Of a stretch of 64,000 bases of DNA, positions 31,258 through 42,641 are shown piece by piece. Origin of the DNA: Fremontodendron californicum (taxonomy: Eukaryota; Streptophyta; Magnoliopsida; Malvales; Malvaceae); NCBI GenBank assembly GCA_030761205.1, contig JAULJL010000029.1, positions 3,293,501 to 3,357,500 on the forward strand, written 5' to 3'. The notes beneath the pieces are model-generated. The model was not told where the DNA came from, did no database searches, and saw only the letters and a list, made by a program, of their open reading frames with translations. Each line of letters opens with the position of its first letter. Position 1 is the first letter of the stretch. The position numbers and the translations under genes were made by a program.

Positions 31258-33339
31258 TGATAACTCGTATAATTATATAGTTTTTAGTTATGTTTTATTA
31301 TTGTTTTGTGTCAAATACGAGTTATTATTGTTTAGTCTAATTGTATTTATGATCTTTTATATTTTTATGTAATTTGGTGTTTTTCACAAGTTTCTTTGAG
31401 TGATTTCAGATTACTAGAATTAAGGGCAAATCCAGTTCAGTTCCAGTTCCGACACCTTTTTCCATATCAGCTATATCTGGAGTTTCACTGAAGCAATAAG
31501 GCTGAAATTTGTAGCCGTGCAAAGCTAAGAGGCATATCTATCTTTTTCATGTTTTGCACTTCTTGAAACGGAGTCGTTTTCCCTAGCGAAATCGACCATC
31601 AAGTTGGCTGATGTGCAATGACGTCTGTGCTGACCTGTTTTCGTATTTTGCCCATATCTGCTTATCCACATCAGCAAATGAGCTGATTCCAATGGCTATG
31701 GATCCGTAACTGATACGGGAACCTTTGTCTAGAAGACCATATGATCAGATCAGGCCTCTAATATTGACGAAATCGACCATCAAGTTGGCTGATGTGCAAT
31801 GACGTCTGTGCTGACCTGTTTTCGTATTTTGCCCATATCGGCTTATCCACATCAGCAAATGAGCTGATTCCAACGGCTATGGATCCGTAACTGATAGGGG
31901 AACCTTTTTCTAGAAGACCATGTGATCAGATCAGGCCTCCAACATTGACGAAATCGACCATCAAGTTGGCTGATCAAAATTGTCATACAATATGACGAAA
32001 ATTGTTAGAAAAATTCACCCACCTATTATACCTACCTTTGAAATTTGTAAAGCTTGTCTCTTGTCATTTAGCCCTCCAAAATGTGTATAAATAGAGGGCC
32101 TTGGATGATTGTAGAGGATCATATTGTACATAGGTAGGATATTAGCCATTTTAATAAAATTCTCTAAGTTTTCTTCTTCTTTCTTTTCTCTAGTTTTCTT
32201 TCTTTTCTCTAGTTTTCTTTTTCTTTAGAGAGAGCAAGAGGTTGGATAATTAATATTCTTCCTCTTCTTCTTTCTTTCTTTTATTTTCTTCTTAGATTTT
32301 CTTTAATTTTATGTTTATGTTTATAATGCCTATGCTAGGCTAAACTTCTATTTGGTTAAGGGTGATTTCAAAGCCCTAGACATGTTTTGTGATTGATTTT
32401 CAGATTCTATCTATCATTAATTTTCTATCAAAGTTGCTTATGTTCTTCTACAAGAATTGTTCATGATGTTGTCTAGATTTATTTAGGTGTACAACTAGAT
32501 AGATCTTGATAATTATCTATTGCTAGTTTAGGAGTCTTGATCCGTGTAATTGTCTTGATTTCCTATTCATAAGTGGCAATTTGTGATTAATGATTATGGT
32601 CAAGTTTTCAATAATTGCAAAGTGGAACATAACCTAAGTTGAACAATCCGAGCTTATGTGTTTGTTGCTTAGATCAACCTATCTTTCTCATCATAAAGCT
32701 GCCATTAAATTGAATTTAGAGAGCTTATTCTAGGTTGTTTAATGGTTAGAGATTAAATAGAGAGCTTGTTCTATTTAACGACAAACTAAGGAAAGATTGG
32801 GGTAACAGAGCTTGTTGTTATCTACGGTTGTTAACTTTGATAGTTGGTTGATATTGATAGATCTGAAATTGATTCTTAATGATGTCTAGTGGTGGAGAAT
32901 GAAACCTTAACCATATTTTTCATATTTGATTCTTCTTACTTATTTGTTTTCTTACTTTTAGTTTGCTTATTTTTTATATTTATTTTTATTGGCTGGTTAT
33001 ACCGCCTAATTTGTATATTAACTTTGTTTTATTTTTATTGGCTGGTTATACCGCCTAATTTAGTATATATATTTTTATTGGCTGGTTATACCGCCTAATT
33101 TAGTATATATATTTTTATTGGCTGGTTATACCGCCTTGCATCTTATTCTTATTATTTACTTTAGTTTAAATCTGGATTCAAAAACCCCTTTTCTTTTATT
33201 GTTCTTGAATTTAAGTTTTAAACTATTAACTTATAAACTAAAACCCAATCCCTGAGGACTCGACCCTTGCTAACTACTATACTTACAATTTATCTTTTTA
33301 GTGCAAGGTTAAATAAGATACACTCTTTTGGGTGCATCA
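31258..33339 (+). repeat. 3' LTR of element B
   Basis: 2,082 bp, TGATAACTCG to GGGTGCATCA. It has two 181-bp U3 units, TATAAATA at 32086-32093, and four minisatellite units at 32982-33135. Followed by ATGTG and the resumed pol of C. Confidence 0.94.
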
Positions 33340-33344
33340 ATGTG

Positions 33345-34092
33345 CATGCACCGGATTTTGTTAGAGGAAGGGTCTAAACCAACAAGAGAAGCACAAAGAA
33401 GATTGAACCCTCCTATGATGGAGGTTGTGAAAAAGGAGATACTGAAGCTCCTAGATGTTGGAGTGATCTATCCTATCTCGGATAGCAAATGGGTGAGCCC
33501 AGTCCAAGTGGTTCCAAAGAAATCAGGTGTAACGGTGGTAACAAATAATGAGAATGAACTTGTTCCTACTAGGATTCAAACAGGATGGCGAGTTTGTATT
33601 GATTATCGTAAACTTAATTCCACAACTCGCAAAGACCACTTTCCTTTACCTTTTATTGATCAAATGCTTGAAAGGTTAGCTGGCCATTCTCATTATTGTT
33701 TTCTTGATGGTTTTTCAGGTTATAATCAGATAGCCATTGCTCCGGAGGACCAAGAGAAAACAACATTCACATGTCCATTTGGTACTTTTGCATACCGGCG
33801 TATGCCATTTGGTCTTTGTAATGCACCAGCTACATTCCAAAGGTGTATGGTTAGCATATTTTCAGATTATGTAGAGAACATCATAGAAGTATTTATGGAT
33901 GATTTTAGTGTCTATGGTGATTCTTTTGATAGATGTCTAGAGAACCTTACACTTGTACTTGAAAGATGCATGGAAACTAACCTTGTTTTGAATTGGGAAA
34001 AATGCCACTTTATGGTAGAACAAGGAATAGTTTTGGGCCATGTTATTTCTTCTAGAGGGATAGAGGTTGATAAGTCTAAAATAGATATTATG
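33345..34092 (+). pseudogene. Gag-Pol, reverse-transcriptase part, between B and D (element C)
   Basis: Continues the frame broken at 13164. It codes the region before RT and nearly all of the RT domain, including FLDGFSGYNQ and the catalytic FMDD, to about codon 1123, where element D is inserted after TTATG. RNase H and integrase are absent from the window for this copy. The sequence follows F (DKSKIDIM) rather than A (DKSKIDVM). Confidence 0.92.
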
Positions 34093-36118
34093 TGATAACT
34101 CGTATAATTATATAGTTTTTAGTTATGTTTTATTAATGTTTTGTGTCAAATACGAGTTATTATTGTTTAGTCTAATTGTGTTTATGATCTTTTATATTTT
34201 TATGTATTTTGGTGTTTTTCACAAGTTTCTTTGAGTGATTTCAGATTACTAGAATTAAGGGCAAATCCAGTTCAGTTTCAGTTCCGACCCTTTTTCCATA
34301 TCAGCTATATCTCGAGTTTCACTGAAGCAATAAGGCTGAAATTTGTAGCCATGCAAAGCTAAGAGGCATATCTATCTTTTTCATGTTTTACACTTCTTAA
34401 AACGGAGTCGTTTTCCCTAGCGAAATTGACCATCAAGTTGGCTGATGTGCAATGACGTCTGTGCTGACATGTTTTCGTATTATGCCCATATCTTCTTATC
34501 CACATCAGAAAATGAGCTTATTCCAACGGCTATGGTTCCGTAACTGATAGGGGAACCTTTGTCTAGAAGACCATGTGATCAGATCAGGCCTCCAATATTG
34601 AAGAAATCGACCATCAAGGTGGCTGATGTGAAATGACGTCTGTGCTGACATGTTTTCGTATTTTGCCCATATCTACTTAACCACATCAGCAACTGAGCTG
34701 ATTCCAACGGCTATGGTTCCGTAACGGATAGGGGAACCTTTGTCTAGAAGACCATGTGATCAGATCAGGCCTCCAATATTGACGAAATCGACCATCAAGT
34801 TGGCTGATCAAAATCGTCATATACCTACCTTTGAAATTTGTAAAGCTTGTCTCTTGTCATTTAGCCCTCCAAAATGTGTATAAATAGAGGGCCTTGGATG
34901 ATTGTAAGGGATCATATTGTACATTGGTAGGATATTAGCCTTTGTAATAAAATTCTCTAAGTTTTCTTCTTCTTTCTTTTCTCTAGTTTTCTTTTTCTTT
35001 AGAAAGAGCAAGAGGTTGGATAATTAATATTCTTCTTCTTCTTCTTTCTTTCTTTTATTTTCTTCTTAGATTCTATTTAATTTTATGTTTATAATGCCTA
35101 TGCTAGGCTAAACTTCTATTTGGTTAAGGGTGATTTCAAAGCCCTAGACATGTTTTGTGATTGATTTTCAGATTCTATCTATCATTAATTTTCTATCAAA
35201 GTTGCTTATGTTCTTCTACAAGAATTGTTCATGATGTTGTCTTGATTTGTTTAGGTGTACAACTAGATAGATCTTGATAATTATCTATTGCTAGTTTAGG
35301 AGTCTTGATCCGTGTAATTGTCTTGATTTCCTATTCATAAGTAGCAATTTGTGATTAATGATTATGGTCAAGTTTTCAATAATTGCAAAGTGGAACATAA
35401 CCTAAGTTGAACAATCCGAGCTTATGTGTTTGTTGCTTAGATCAACCTATCTTTCTCATCATAAAGCTGCCATTAAATTGAATCTAGAGAGCTTATTCTA
35501 GGTTGTTTGATGGTTAGAGATTAAATAGAGAGCTTGTTCTATTTAACGACAAACTAAGGAAAGATTGGGATAACAGAGCTTGTTGTTATCTACGGTTGTT
35601 AACTTTGATAGTTGGTTGATATTGATAGATCTGAAATTGATTCTTAATGATGTCTAGTGGTGGAGAATGAAACCGTAACCATATTTTTCATATTTGATTC
35701 TTCTTACTTACTTGTTTTCTTACTTTTCTAGTTTGTTTATTTTTAAAAGTATATTTATTTTTATTGGCTGGTTATACCGCCTAATTTATATATTAACTTT
35801 GTTTTATTTTTATTGGCTGGTTATACCGCCTAATTTTAGTATATATATTTTTATTGGCTGGTTATACCGCCTAATTTAGTATATATATTTTTATTGGCTG
35901 GTTATACCGCCTTGCATCTTATTATTATTATTTACTTTAGTTTAAATCTGGCTTCAAAAACCCCTTTTCTTTTATTGTTTTCTTTGAACGTAAGTTATAA
36001 ACTAATAACTCATAGATTAAAACCCAATCCCTGAGGACTCGACCCTTGCTAATCATTATACTTACAATTGATCTTTTTAGTGCAAGGTTAAATAAGATAC
36101 ACTCTTTTGGGTGCATCA
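34093..36118 (+). repeat. 5' LTR of element D
   Basis: 2,026 bp with two 181-bp U3 units, TATAAATA at 34879-34886, and four minisatellite units at about 35758-35911. The U5 tail (about 35935-36118) has the GGCTTCAAAAACCCC...GAACGTAAG form otherwise seen only in G. Confidence 0.93.
34879..34886 (+). promoter_or_regulatory. TATA box of element D 5' LTR
   Basis: TATAAATA in the conserved family context. Confidence 0.7.
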
Positions 36119-36124
36119 AGTTTT

Positions 36125-36142
36125 TGGCGCCGTTGCCGGGGA
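36125..36142 (+). other. Primer binding site, tRNA-Asp type (element D)
   Basis: TGGCGCCGTTGCCGGGGA, six nt after the LTR end. Confidence 0.9.
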
Positions 36143-36285
36143 TTGTTTTCTTTAGTTTATTTGTTACTTGGTTTATTCTTATTTTCAGTTCTAATGAGTT
36201 TTATTTTCTTGTACATACGGGTTTTTCTGATCAAATTTTGAAAAATAAAAAAATAAAAAAAATAAAAAATAAAAAATAAAAAACA

Positions 36286-37224
36286 ATGGAATTGAGCAAT
36301 CTAACACTTGAAGAGTTGGTGGCATACATGAACATGGAGAATCAACAAGCCAATCTCACCTTCCCAGTTCAACAATTTGCCATGGGAGGATGTCAAGGCC
36401 ATCAAGTGTTCCAAGACCAACAGTATGATCATTACTCAAACACTTACCATGAGGGATGGTGGGATCATACTAATTATGGCTACTCAAAAAATTACCAAGA
36501 AGTAGATCCTTATGCCAATTACACTCATCCATCTAGCTTCAATCAATCATGGTCCCAAGAACCAGATCTTTTTCAACCACCACATATGACTCAAAACTCA
36601 GGTACTTCTTTAGAAGATCTTATCTATTCTCTTGTTACTGATACTTTGCAATTTCAACAGGAAACAAGGGCAAGCATCCAGAGTTTGGAAAAGCAAATGA
36701 TCCAATTGACAAGTAGTATGGTGGGATGGGTAGCACAAAGATCTGAAGAACTCTCTGCCCAAATGATGATTAACCCAAAGGAGAATGCTACTATTGTGAC
36801 CTTGAGGAATGAGGAACAAGATGAGGATGAGACAAAATTAGAGATGAATTCTATTCTTGAGGATAATGAAGCCAATGATCCAAATAAGAGTATCTCAGCA
36901 CCTGAGGTAACGTTTGAGATTCCAATTTTTACTAATGTTTCTTCTCCACCTTTTCCTAGTAGATTCGCAAAGTTCAAGGAGGATGAACATGAACAAGACA
37001 CGCTGGAAACCTTAAACAGTTTGTTTGTGGATATCATTCAACAAGTACCAAAAGATGCATCATTCCTCGATGAGATATGCACCACCAAGGATGATGGAAT
37101 AATACTTGTAATGGAGAATGCATCCACTGTTGTGCAAAGAAAGCTACCTCTCAAACGCATAAATTTGGGAAATTTCATGTATGAGCCTGACAAGCGTAAA
37201 AAGCCAAGAAGGGGTGTTGGTTAG
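36286..37224 (+). CDS. Gag-derived protein of non-autonomous element D (312 aa)
   Basis: Open frame with the same length and ends as B, E and G. It retains NSGTSLEDL, LQFQQET and PPFPSRFAK, and ends KKPRRGVG. Substitutions against B and E lie mostly in the acidic middle part (about 180-205) and the segment before the C-terminal basic tail. Preceded by an A-rich leader (36240-36285). The stop is followed by the hairpin at 37249-37269. Confidence 0.77.
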   Translation: MELSNLTLEELVAYMNMENQQANLTFPVQQFAMGGCQGHQVFQDQQYDHYSNTYHEGWWDHTNYGYSKNYQEVDPYANYTHPSSFNQSWSQEPDLFQPPHMTQNSGTSLEDLIYSLVTDTLQFQQETRASIQSLEKQMIQLTSSMVGWVAQRSEELSAQMMINPKENATIVTLRNEEQDEDETKLEMNSILEDNEANDPNKSISAPEVTFEIPIFTNVSSPPFPSRFAKFKEDEHEQDTLETLNSLFVDIIQQVPKDASFLDEICTTKDDGIILVMENASTVVQRKLPLKRINLGNFMYEPDKRKKPRRGVG

Positions 37225-37248
37225 ACTCAAAACACTAACTCAAGTGTT

Positions 37249-37269
37249 AATTGGGAAGGCAGCCCAATT
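37249..37269 (+). other. RNA hairpin after gag-like stop (element D)
   Basis: AATTGGG-AAGGCAG-CCCAATT, a 7-bp stem. The stem is the same as in B; the last loop base differs. Confidence 0.6.
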
Positions 37270-37724
37270 AAAGATGAAATTGCCAACCTTCCATATTCAG
37301 ATTTGCTTTCTCTTTATTATTTTTATTGTTTTTATTTTTATTTCTTATGTTTCTTTGTTAATTGTGTTTACTGTTTTTAAGTTCATTTAGGCTGCATAAG
37401 TTTCTTTTGTTTAATAGTTCTTTTCTCTTACATATAATTCTTGCATTGGGGGATAATAGCATTACATTAATGACAATGTAAGAATTATGTGTGGGGGGAA
37501 GAATTTAGGATTTTATTTTTGAGTTTTTTTTATGTTGTTTTTCTTTCTGATCCTTGTTTTGAAAATAACTAGATGTAAATATAATTTTTTTTAACCCCGG
37601 TTAAATGGCGGATAACGGTACTCCGTGATTATTTAAGTCGGTTCCATCAGCTACCCACAAAACTGATATTGTATATAAATTTCTCTTCCAATTTCTCTTT
37701 CAATTTTTTTCATTTTTTTTCAGG

Positions 37725-38002
37725 ATGGATGATATTCTCACAAGATTGCAGAAACGATTTCCTCCTTTTCCTCGAAATATTTTACTGAAGCTTTACCAAG
37801 TTCGACTTGAAAGATTAAGAATGCTTATGCACAAAGGGATTCCTGACGACATACGTTGGATAATTGAAGCCAAGGTACGTGAAGATGAATATCTTCCTGT
37901 TTTGCATTTACCAGGTACAGGTAGAAGCACTTTTGCAAAGAAGCGACGAGCAAAGCGCATGAGTTCAAATTGCCACAAATGTGCACGATGGACGTGTAAC
38001 GG
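37725..38002 (+). pseudogene. CRP-like gene, first part, interrupted by element E (element D)
   Basis: Codons 1-92 of the 178-codon frame, up to the cysteine cluster, where element E is inserted at AACGG (37998-38002). The frame then runs into the E LTR. The upstream leader keeps the TATATAAAT box and the pyrimidine tract with CAG before the ATG. The remainder lies at 48107-48365. Confidence 0.9.
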
Positions 38003-39866
38003 TGATAACTCGTATAATTATATAGTTTTTAGTTATGTTTTATTAATGTTTTGTGTCAAATACGAGTTATTATTGTTTAGTCTAATTGTGTTTATGATCT
38101 TTTATATTTTTATGTATTTTGGTGTTTTTCACAAGTTTCTTTGAGTGATTTCAGATTACTAGAATTAAGGGCAAATCCAGTTCAGTTTCAGTTCCGACAC
38201 CTTTTGCCATATCAGCTATATCTCGAGTTTCACTGAAGCCATAAGGCTGAAATTTGTAGCCATGAAAAGCTAAGAGGCATATCTATCTTTTTCATGTTTT
38301 ACACTTCTTAAAACGGAGTCGTTTTCCCTAGCGAAATCGACCATCAAGTTGGCTGATGTGCAATGACGTCTGTGCTGACATGTTTTCGTATTATGCCCAT
38401 ATCTTCTTATCCACATCAGAAAATGAGCTGATTCCAACGGCTATGGTTCCGTAACTGATAGGGGAACCTTTGTCTAGAAGACCATGTGATCAGATCAGGC
38501 CTCCAATATTGAAGAAATCGACCATCAAGTTGGCTGATCAAAATCGTCATATACCTACCTTTGAAATTTGTAAAGCTTGTCTCTTGTCATTTAGCCCTCC
38601 AAAATGTGTATAAATAGAGGGCCTTGGATGATTGTAAGGGATCATATTGTACATAGGTAGGATATTAGCCATTTTAATAAAATTCTCTAAGTTTTCTTCT
38701 TTCTTTTCTCTAGTTTTCTTTCTTTTCTCTAGTTTTCTTTTTCTTTAGAGAGAGCAAGAGGTTGGATAATTAATATTCTTCCTCTTCTTCTTTCTTTCTT
38801 TTATTTTCTTCTTAGATTTTCTTTAATTTTATGTTTATGTTTATAATGCCTATGCTAGGCTAAACTTCTATTTGGTTAAGGGTGATTTCAAAGCCCTAGA
38901 CATGTTTTGTGATTGATTTTCAGATTCTATCTATCATTAATTTTCTATCAAAGTTGCTTATGTTCTTCTACAAGAATTGTTCATGATGTTGTCTAGATTT
39001 ATTTAGGTGTACAACTAGATAGATCTTGATAATTATCTATTGCTAGTTTAGGAGTCTTGATCCGTGTAATTGTCTTGATTTCCTATTCATAAGTGGCAAT
39101 TTGTGATTAATGATTATGGTCAAGTTTTCAATAATTGCAAAGTGGAACATAACCTAAGTTGAACAATCCGAGCTTATGTGTTTGTTGCTTAGATCAACCT
39201 ATCTTTCTCATCATAAAGCTGCCATTAAATTGAATTTAGAGAGCTTATTCTAGGTTGTTTAATGGTTAGAGATTAAATAGAGAGCTTGTTCTATTTAACG
39301 ACAAACTAAGGAAAGATTGGGGTAACAGAGCTTGTTGTTATCTACGGTTGTTAACTTTGATAGTTGATTGATATTGATAGATCTGAAATTGATTCTTAAT
39401 GATGTCTAGTGGTGGAGAATGAAACCTTAACCATATTTTTCATATTTGATTCTTCTTACTTACTTGTTTTCTTACTTTTCTAGTTTGCTTATTTTTAAAA
39501 GTATATTTATTTTTATTGGCTGGTTATACCGCCTAATTTGTATATTAACTTTGTTTTATTTTTATTGGCTGGTTATACCGCCTAATTTAGTATATATATT
39601 TTTATTGGCTGGTTATACCGCCTAATTTAGTATATATATTTTTATTGGCTGGTTATACCGCCTTGCATCTTATTCTTATTATTTACTTTAGTTTAAATCT
39701 GATTTCAAAAACCCCTTTTCTTTTATTGTTCTTGAATTTAAGTTTTAAACTATCAACTTATAAACTAAAACCCAATCCCTGAGGACTCGACCCTTGCTAA
39801 CTACTATACTTACAATTGATCTTTTTAGTGCAAGGTTAAATAAGATACACTCTTTTGGGTGCATCA
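38003..39866 (+). repeat. 5' LTR of element E
   Basis: 1,864 bp with one 181-bp U3 unit, TATAAATA at 38609-38616, and four minisatellite units at about 39511-39662. It is followed by AATTTT and the first eight bases of a PBS (39873-39880), then the inverted segment. Confidence 0.94.
38609..38616 (+). promoter_or_regulatory. TATA box of element E 5' LTR
   Basis: TATAAATA. The predicted start of transcription lies just upstream of the left arm of the long inverted repeat, so the hairpin would be at the very 5' end of the RNA. Confidence 0.7.
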
Positions 39867-41012
39867 AATTTTTGGCGCCGGGTCGAGTCCTCAGGGATTG
39901 GGTTTTAGTTTATAAGTTGATAGTTTAAAACTTAAATTCAAGAACAATAAAAGAAAAGGGGTTTTTGAAATCAGATTTAAACTAAAGTAAATAATAAGAA
40001 TAAGATGCAAGGCGGTATAACCAGCCAATAAAAATATATATACTAAATTAGGCGGTATAACCAGCCAATAAAAATATATATACTAAATTAGGCGGTATAA
40101 CCAACCAATAAAAATAAAACAAAGTTAATATACAAATTAGGCGGTATAACCAGCCAATAAAAATAAATATACTTTTAAAAATAAGCAAACTAGAAAAGTA
40201 AGAAAACAAGTAAGTAAGAAGAATCAAATATGAAAAATATGGTTAAGGTTTCATTCTCCACCACTAGACATCATTAAGAATCAATTTCAGATCTATCAAT
40301 ATCAATCAACTATCAAAGTTAACAACCGTAGATAACAACAAGCTCTGTTACCCCAATCTTTCCTTAGTTTGTCGTTAAATAGAACAAGCTCTCTATTTAA
40401 TCTCTAACCATTAAACAACCTAGAATAAGCTCTCTAAATTCAATTTAATGGCAGCTTTATGATGAGAAAGATAGGTTGATCTAAGCAACAAACACATAAG
40501 CTCGGATTGTTCAACTTAGGTTATGTTCCACTTTGCAATTATTGAAAACTTGACCATAATCATTAATCACAAATTGCCACTTATGAATAGGAAATCAAGA
40601 CAATTACACGGATCAAGACTCCTAAACTAGCAATAGATAATTATCAAGATCTATCTAGTTGTACACCTAAATAAATCTAGACAACATCATGAACAATTCT
40701 TGTAGAAGAACATAAGCAACTTTGATAGAAAATTAATGATAGATAGAATCTGAAAATCAATCACAAAACATGTCTAGGGCTTTGAAATCACCCTTAACCA
40801 AATAGAAGTTTAGCCTAGCATAGGCATTATAAACATAAACATAAAATTAAAGAAAATCTAAGAAGAAAATAAAAGAAAGAAAGAAGAAGAGGAAGAATAT
40901 TAATTATCCAACCTCTTGCTCTCTCTAAAGAAAAAGAAAACTAGAGAAAAGAAAGAAAACTAGAGAAAAGAAAGAAGAAAACTTAGAGAATTTTATTAAA
41001 ATGGCTAATATC
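38661..41012. repeat. 1,132-bp inverted repeat of R-U5 with 88-nt loop
   Basis: The left arm 38661-39792 is part of the 5' LTR (from GATATTAGCC to GGACTCGACC). The right arm 39881-41012 is its reverse complement, with the same length and only occasional mismatches by eye (for example CCAACC for CCAGCC near 40102). E-specific variants occur in both arms, so the right arm derives from E itself. The spacer is the last 74 bp of the LTR, AATTTT and a partial PBS. Confidence 0.93.
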
Positions 41013-41019
41013 AAATTTT

Positions 41020-41037
41020 TGGCGCCGTTGCCGGGGA
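41020..41037 (+). other. Primer binding site, tRNA-Asp type (element E)
   Basis: Complete TGGCGCCGTTGCCGGGGA after the inverted segment; a partial duplicate is at 39873-39880. It is displaced about 1.15 kb from the LTR end, which would impair a normal next replication cycle. Confidence 0.85.
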
Positions 41038-41161
41038 TTGCTTTCTTTAGTTTATTAGTTCATTGGTTTATTCTTATTTTCAGTTGTAATTAATTTTATT
41101 TTTCTTGTACATACAAGTTTTTCTTATCAAATTTTGAAAAAAAAAAAAAAAAGAAAAAACG

Positions 41162-42100
41162 ATGGAATTGAGCAATCTAACACTTGAAGAGTTGGTGGCA
41201 TACATGAACATGGAAAATCAACAAGCCAATCTCACCTACCCAGTTCAACAATTGGCCATGGGAGGATGTCAAGGCCATCAAGTGTTCCAAGACCAACTGT
41301 ATGATCATTACTCAAACACTTACCATGAGGGATGGTGGGATCATACTAATTATGGCTACTCAGAAAATTACCAAGAAGTAGATCCTTATGCCAATTACAC
41401 TCATCCATCTAGATTTAATCAATCATGGTCTCAAGAACCAGATCTTTTTCAGCCACTACATATGACTCAAAACTCAGGTACTTCTTTAGAAGATCTTGTC
41501 GATTCTCTTGTTACTAATACTTTGCAATTTCAACAGGAAACAAGGGCAAGTATCCAGAGTTTGGAAAGGCAAATGAGCCTATTGGCTAGTAGTATGGTGG
41601 TATGGGTAGCACAAAGATCTGAAGAACTCCCTGCCCAAACGATGATTAACCCAAAGGAGAATGCTACTATTGTGACCTTAAGGAATGAGGAACAAGATGA
41701 GGGTGAGACAAAATTAGAGATGAATTCTATTCTTGAGGATAATGAAGCCAATGATCCAAATAAGAGTATTTCGGCACCTGAGGTAACGTTTGAGATTCCT
41801 ATTTTTACTAATGTTTCTTCTCCACCTTTTCCTAGTAGATTCGCAAAGTTCAAGGAGGATGAACATGAACAAGACACGCTGGAAACCTTAAACAGTTTGT
41901 TTCTGGATGTCATTCAACAAGTACCAAAAGATGCACCATTCCTCGATGAGATATGCACCACAAAGGATGATGGAATATTACTTGTAATGGAGAATGCATC
42001 CACTGTTGTGCAAATAAAGCTTCCTCTCAAACGCATAAATTTGGGAAATTTCATGTATGAGCCTGACAAGCCTAAAAAGCCAAGAAGGGGTGTTGGTTAG
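41162..42100 (+). CDS. Gag-derived protein of non-autonomous element E (312 aa)
   Basis: Open 312-codon frame of the B/D/G type, starting MELSNLTLEE after an A-rich leader and ending KKPRRGVG. It keeps NSGTSLEDL, LQFQQET and PPFPSRFAK, and shares with G the segment LLASSMV where B and D have QLTSSMV, so it is intermediate between the G type and the B/D type. No zinc knuckle, protease or pol. Confidence 0.77.
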   Translation: MELSNLTLEELVAYMNMENQQANLTYPVQQLAMGGCQGHQVFQDQLYDHYSNTYHEGWWDHTNYGYSENYQEVDPYANYTHPSRFNQSWSQEPDLFQPLHMTQNSGTSLEDLVDSLVTNTLQFQQETRASIQSLERQMSLLASSMVVWVAQRSEELPAQTMINPKENATIVTLRNEEQDEGETKLEMNSILEDNEANDPNKSISAPEVTFEIPIFTNVSSPPFPSRFAKFKEDEHEQDTLETLNSLFLDVIQQVPKDAPFLDEICTTKDDGILLVMENASTVVQIKLPLKRINLGNFMYEPDKPKKPRRGVG

Positions 42101-42124
42101 ATTGAAAACACTAACTCAAGTGTT

Positions 42125-42145
42125 AATTGGGAAGGCAGCCCAATT
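42125..42145 (+). other. RNA hairpin after gag-like stop (element E)
   Basis: AATTGGG-AAGGCAG-CCCAATT, a perfect 7-bp stem. Confidence 0.6.
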
Positions 42146-42641
42146 AAAGATGAAATTGCCAACCTTCCATATTCAGATTTGCTTTCTCTTTCTTTTTCTT
42201 TTATTATTTTTATTGTTTTTATTTTTATTTCTTATGTTTCTTTGTTAATTGTGTTTACTGTTTTTAAGTTCATTTAGGCTGCATAAGTTTCTTTTGTTTA
42301 ATAGTTCTTTTCTCTTACATATAATTCTTGCATTGGGGGATAATAGCATTACATTAATGACAGTGTAAGAATTATGTGTGGGGGGAAGAATTTAGGATTT
42401 TATTTAGAGTGTTTTGTTTTTGAGTTTTTTTTTTTTTTTTTTTTTTTATGTTGTTTTTCTTTTTTATCCTTGTTTTGAAAATAACTAGATGTAAATATAA
42501 TTTTTTTAACCCCGGTTAAATGGCGGATAACGGTACTCCGTGATTATTTAAATCGGTTCCATCAGCTACCCACAAAACTGATATTGTATATAAATTTCTC
42601 TTCCAATTTCTCTTTCATTTTTTTTCATTTTTTTTTTCAGG
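42146..42641 (+). other. Spacer between Gag-derived frame and CRP (element E)
   Basis: No gene. It contains a hairpin-like TTACATT...AGTGTAA followed by ATGTGTGGGGGG (near 42350-42384), long T tracts, the TATATAAAT-like box and the pyrimidine tract ending CAG before the CRP start. Confidence 0.55.

Larger units (their letters stand above)
13165..33339 (+). mobile_element. Element B: non-autonomous Athila-type element, containing element A
   Basis: Inserted in the pol of C with target duplication ATGTG (13160-13164, 33340-33344). Without A it is about 7.1 kb: a 2,082-bp 5' LTR (split at 14962 by A), PBS, Gag-derived frame, 3' untranslated region, polypurine tract and a 2,082-bp 3' LTR. It has no pol and, unlike D, E and G, no CRP or LOG. 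By eye the two LTRs differ at about three bases, so the insertion is recent. Confidence 0.93.
8592..34092 (+). mobile_element. Element C: autonomous Athila-type element, split by B and D, 3' part lost
   Basis: 5' LTR 8592-10436, PBS, and gag-pol from 10544. Element B is inserted at 13164/33340 (target duplication ATGTG at 13160-13164 and 33340-33344). Pol resumes to 34092, where element D is inserted after TTATG. The rest of pol, the cargo region and the 3' LTR do not follow D, so C is a dead remnant. CCTAG (8587-8591) is the expected target site in H. Its LTR shares diagnostic variants with that of F (for example CAGAAGTGG and GGAGATTGG), so C and F belong to one recent subfamily. Confidence 0.88.
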
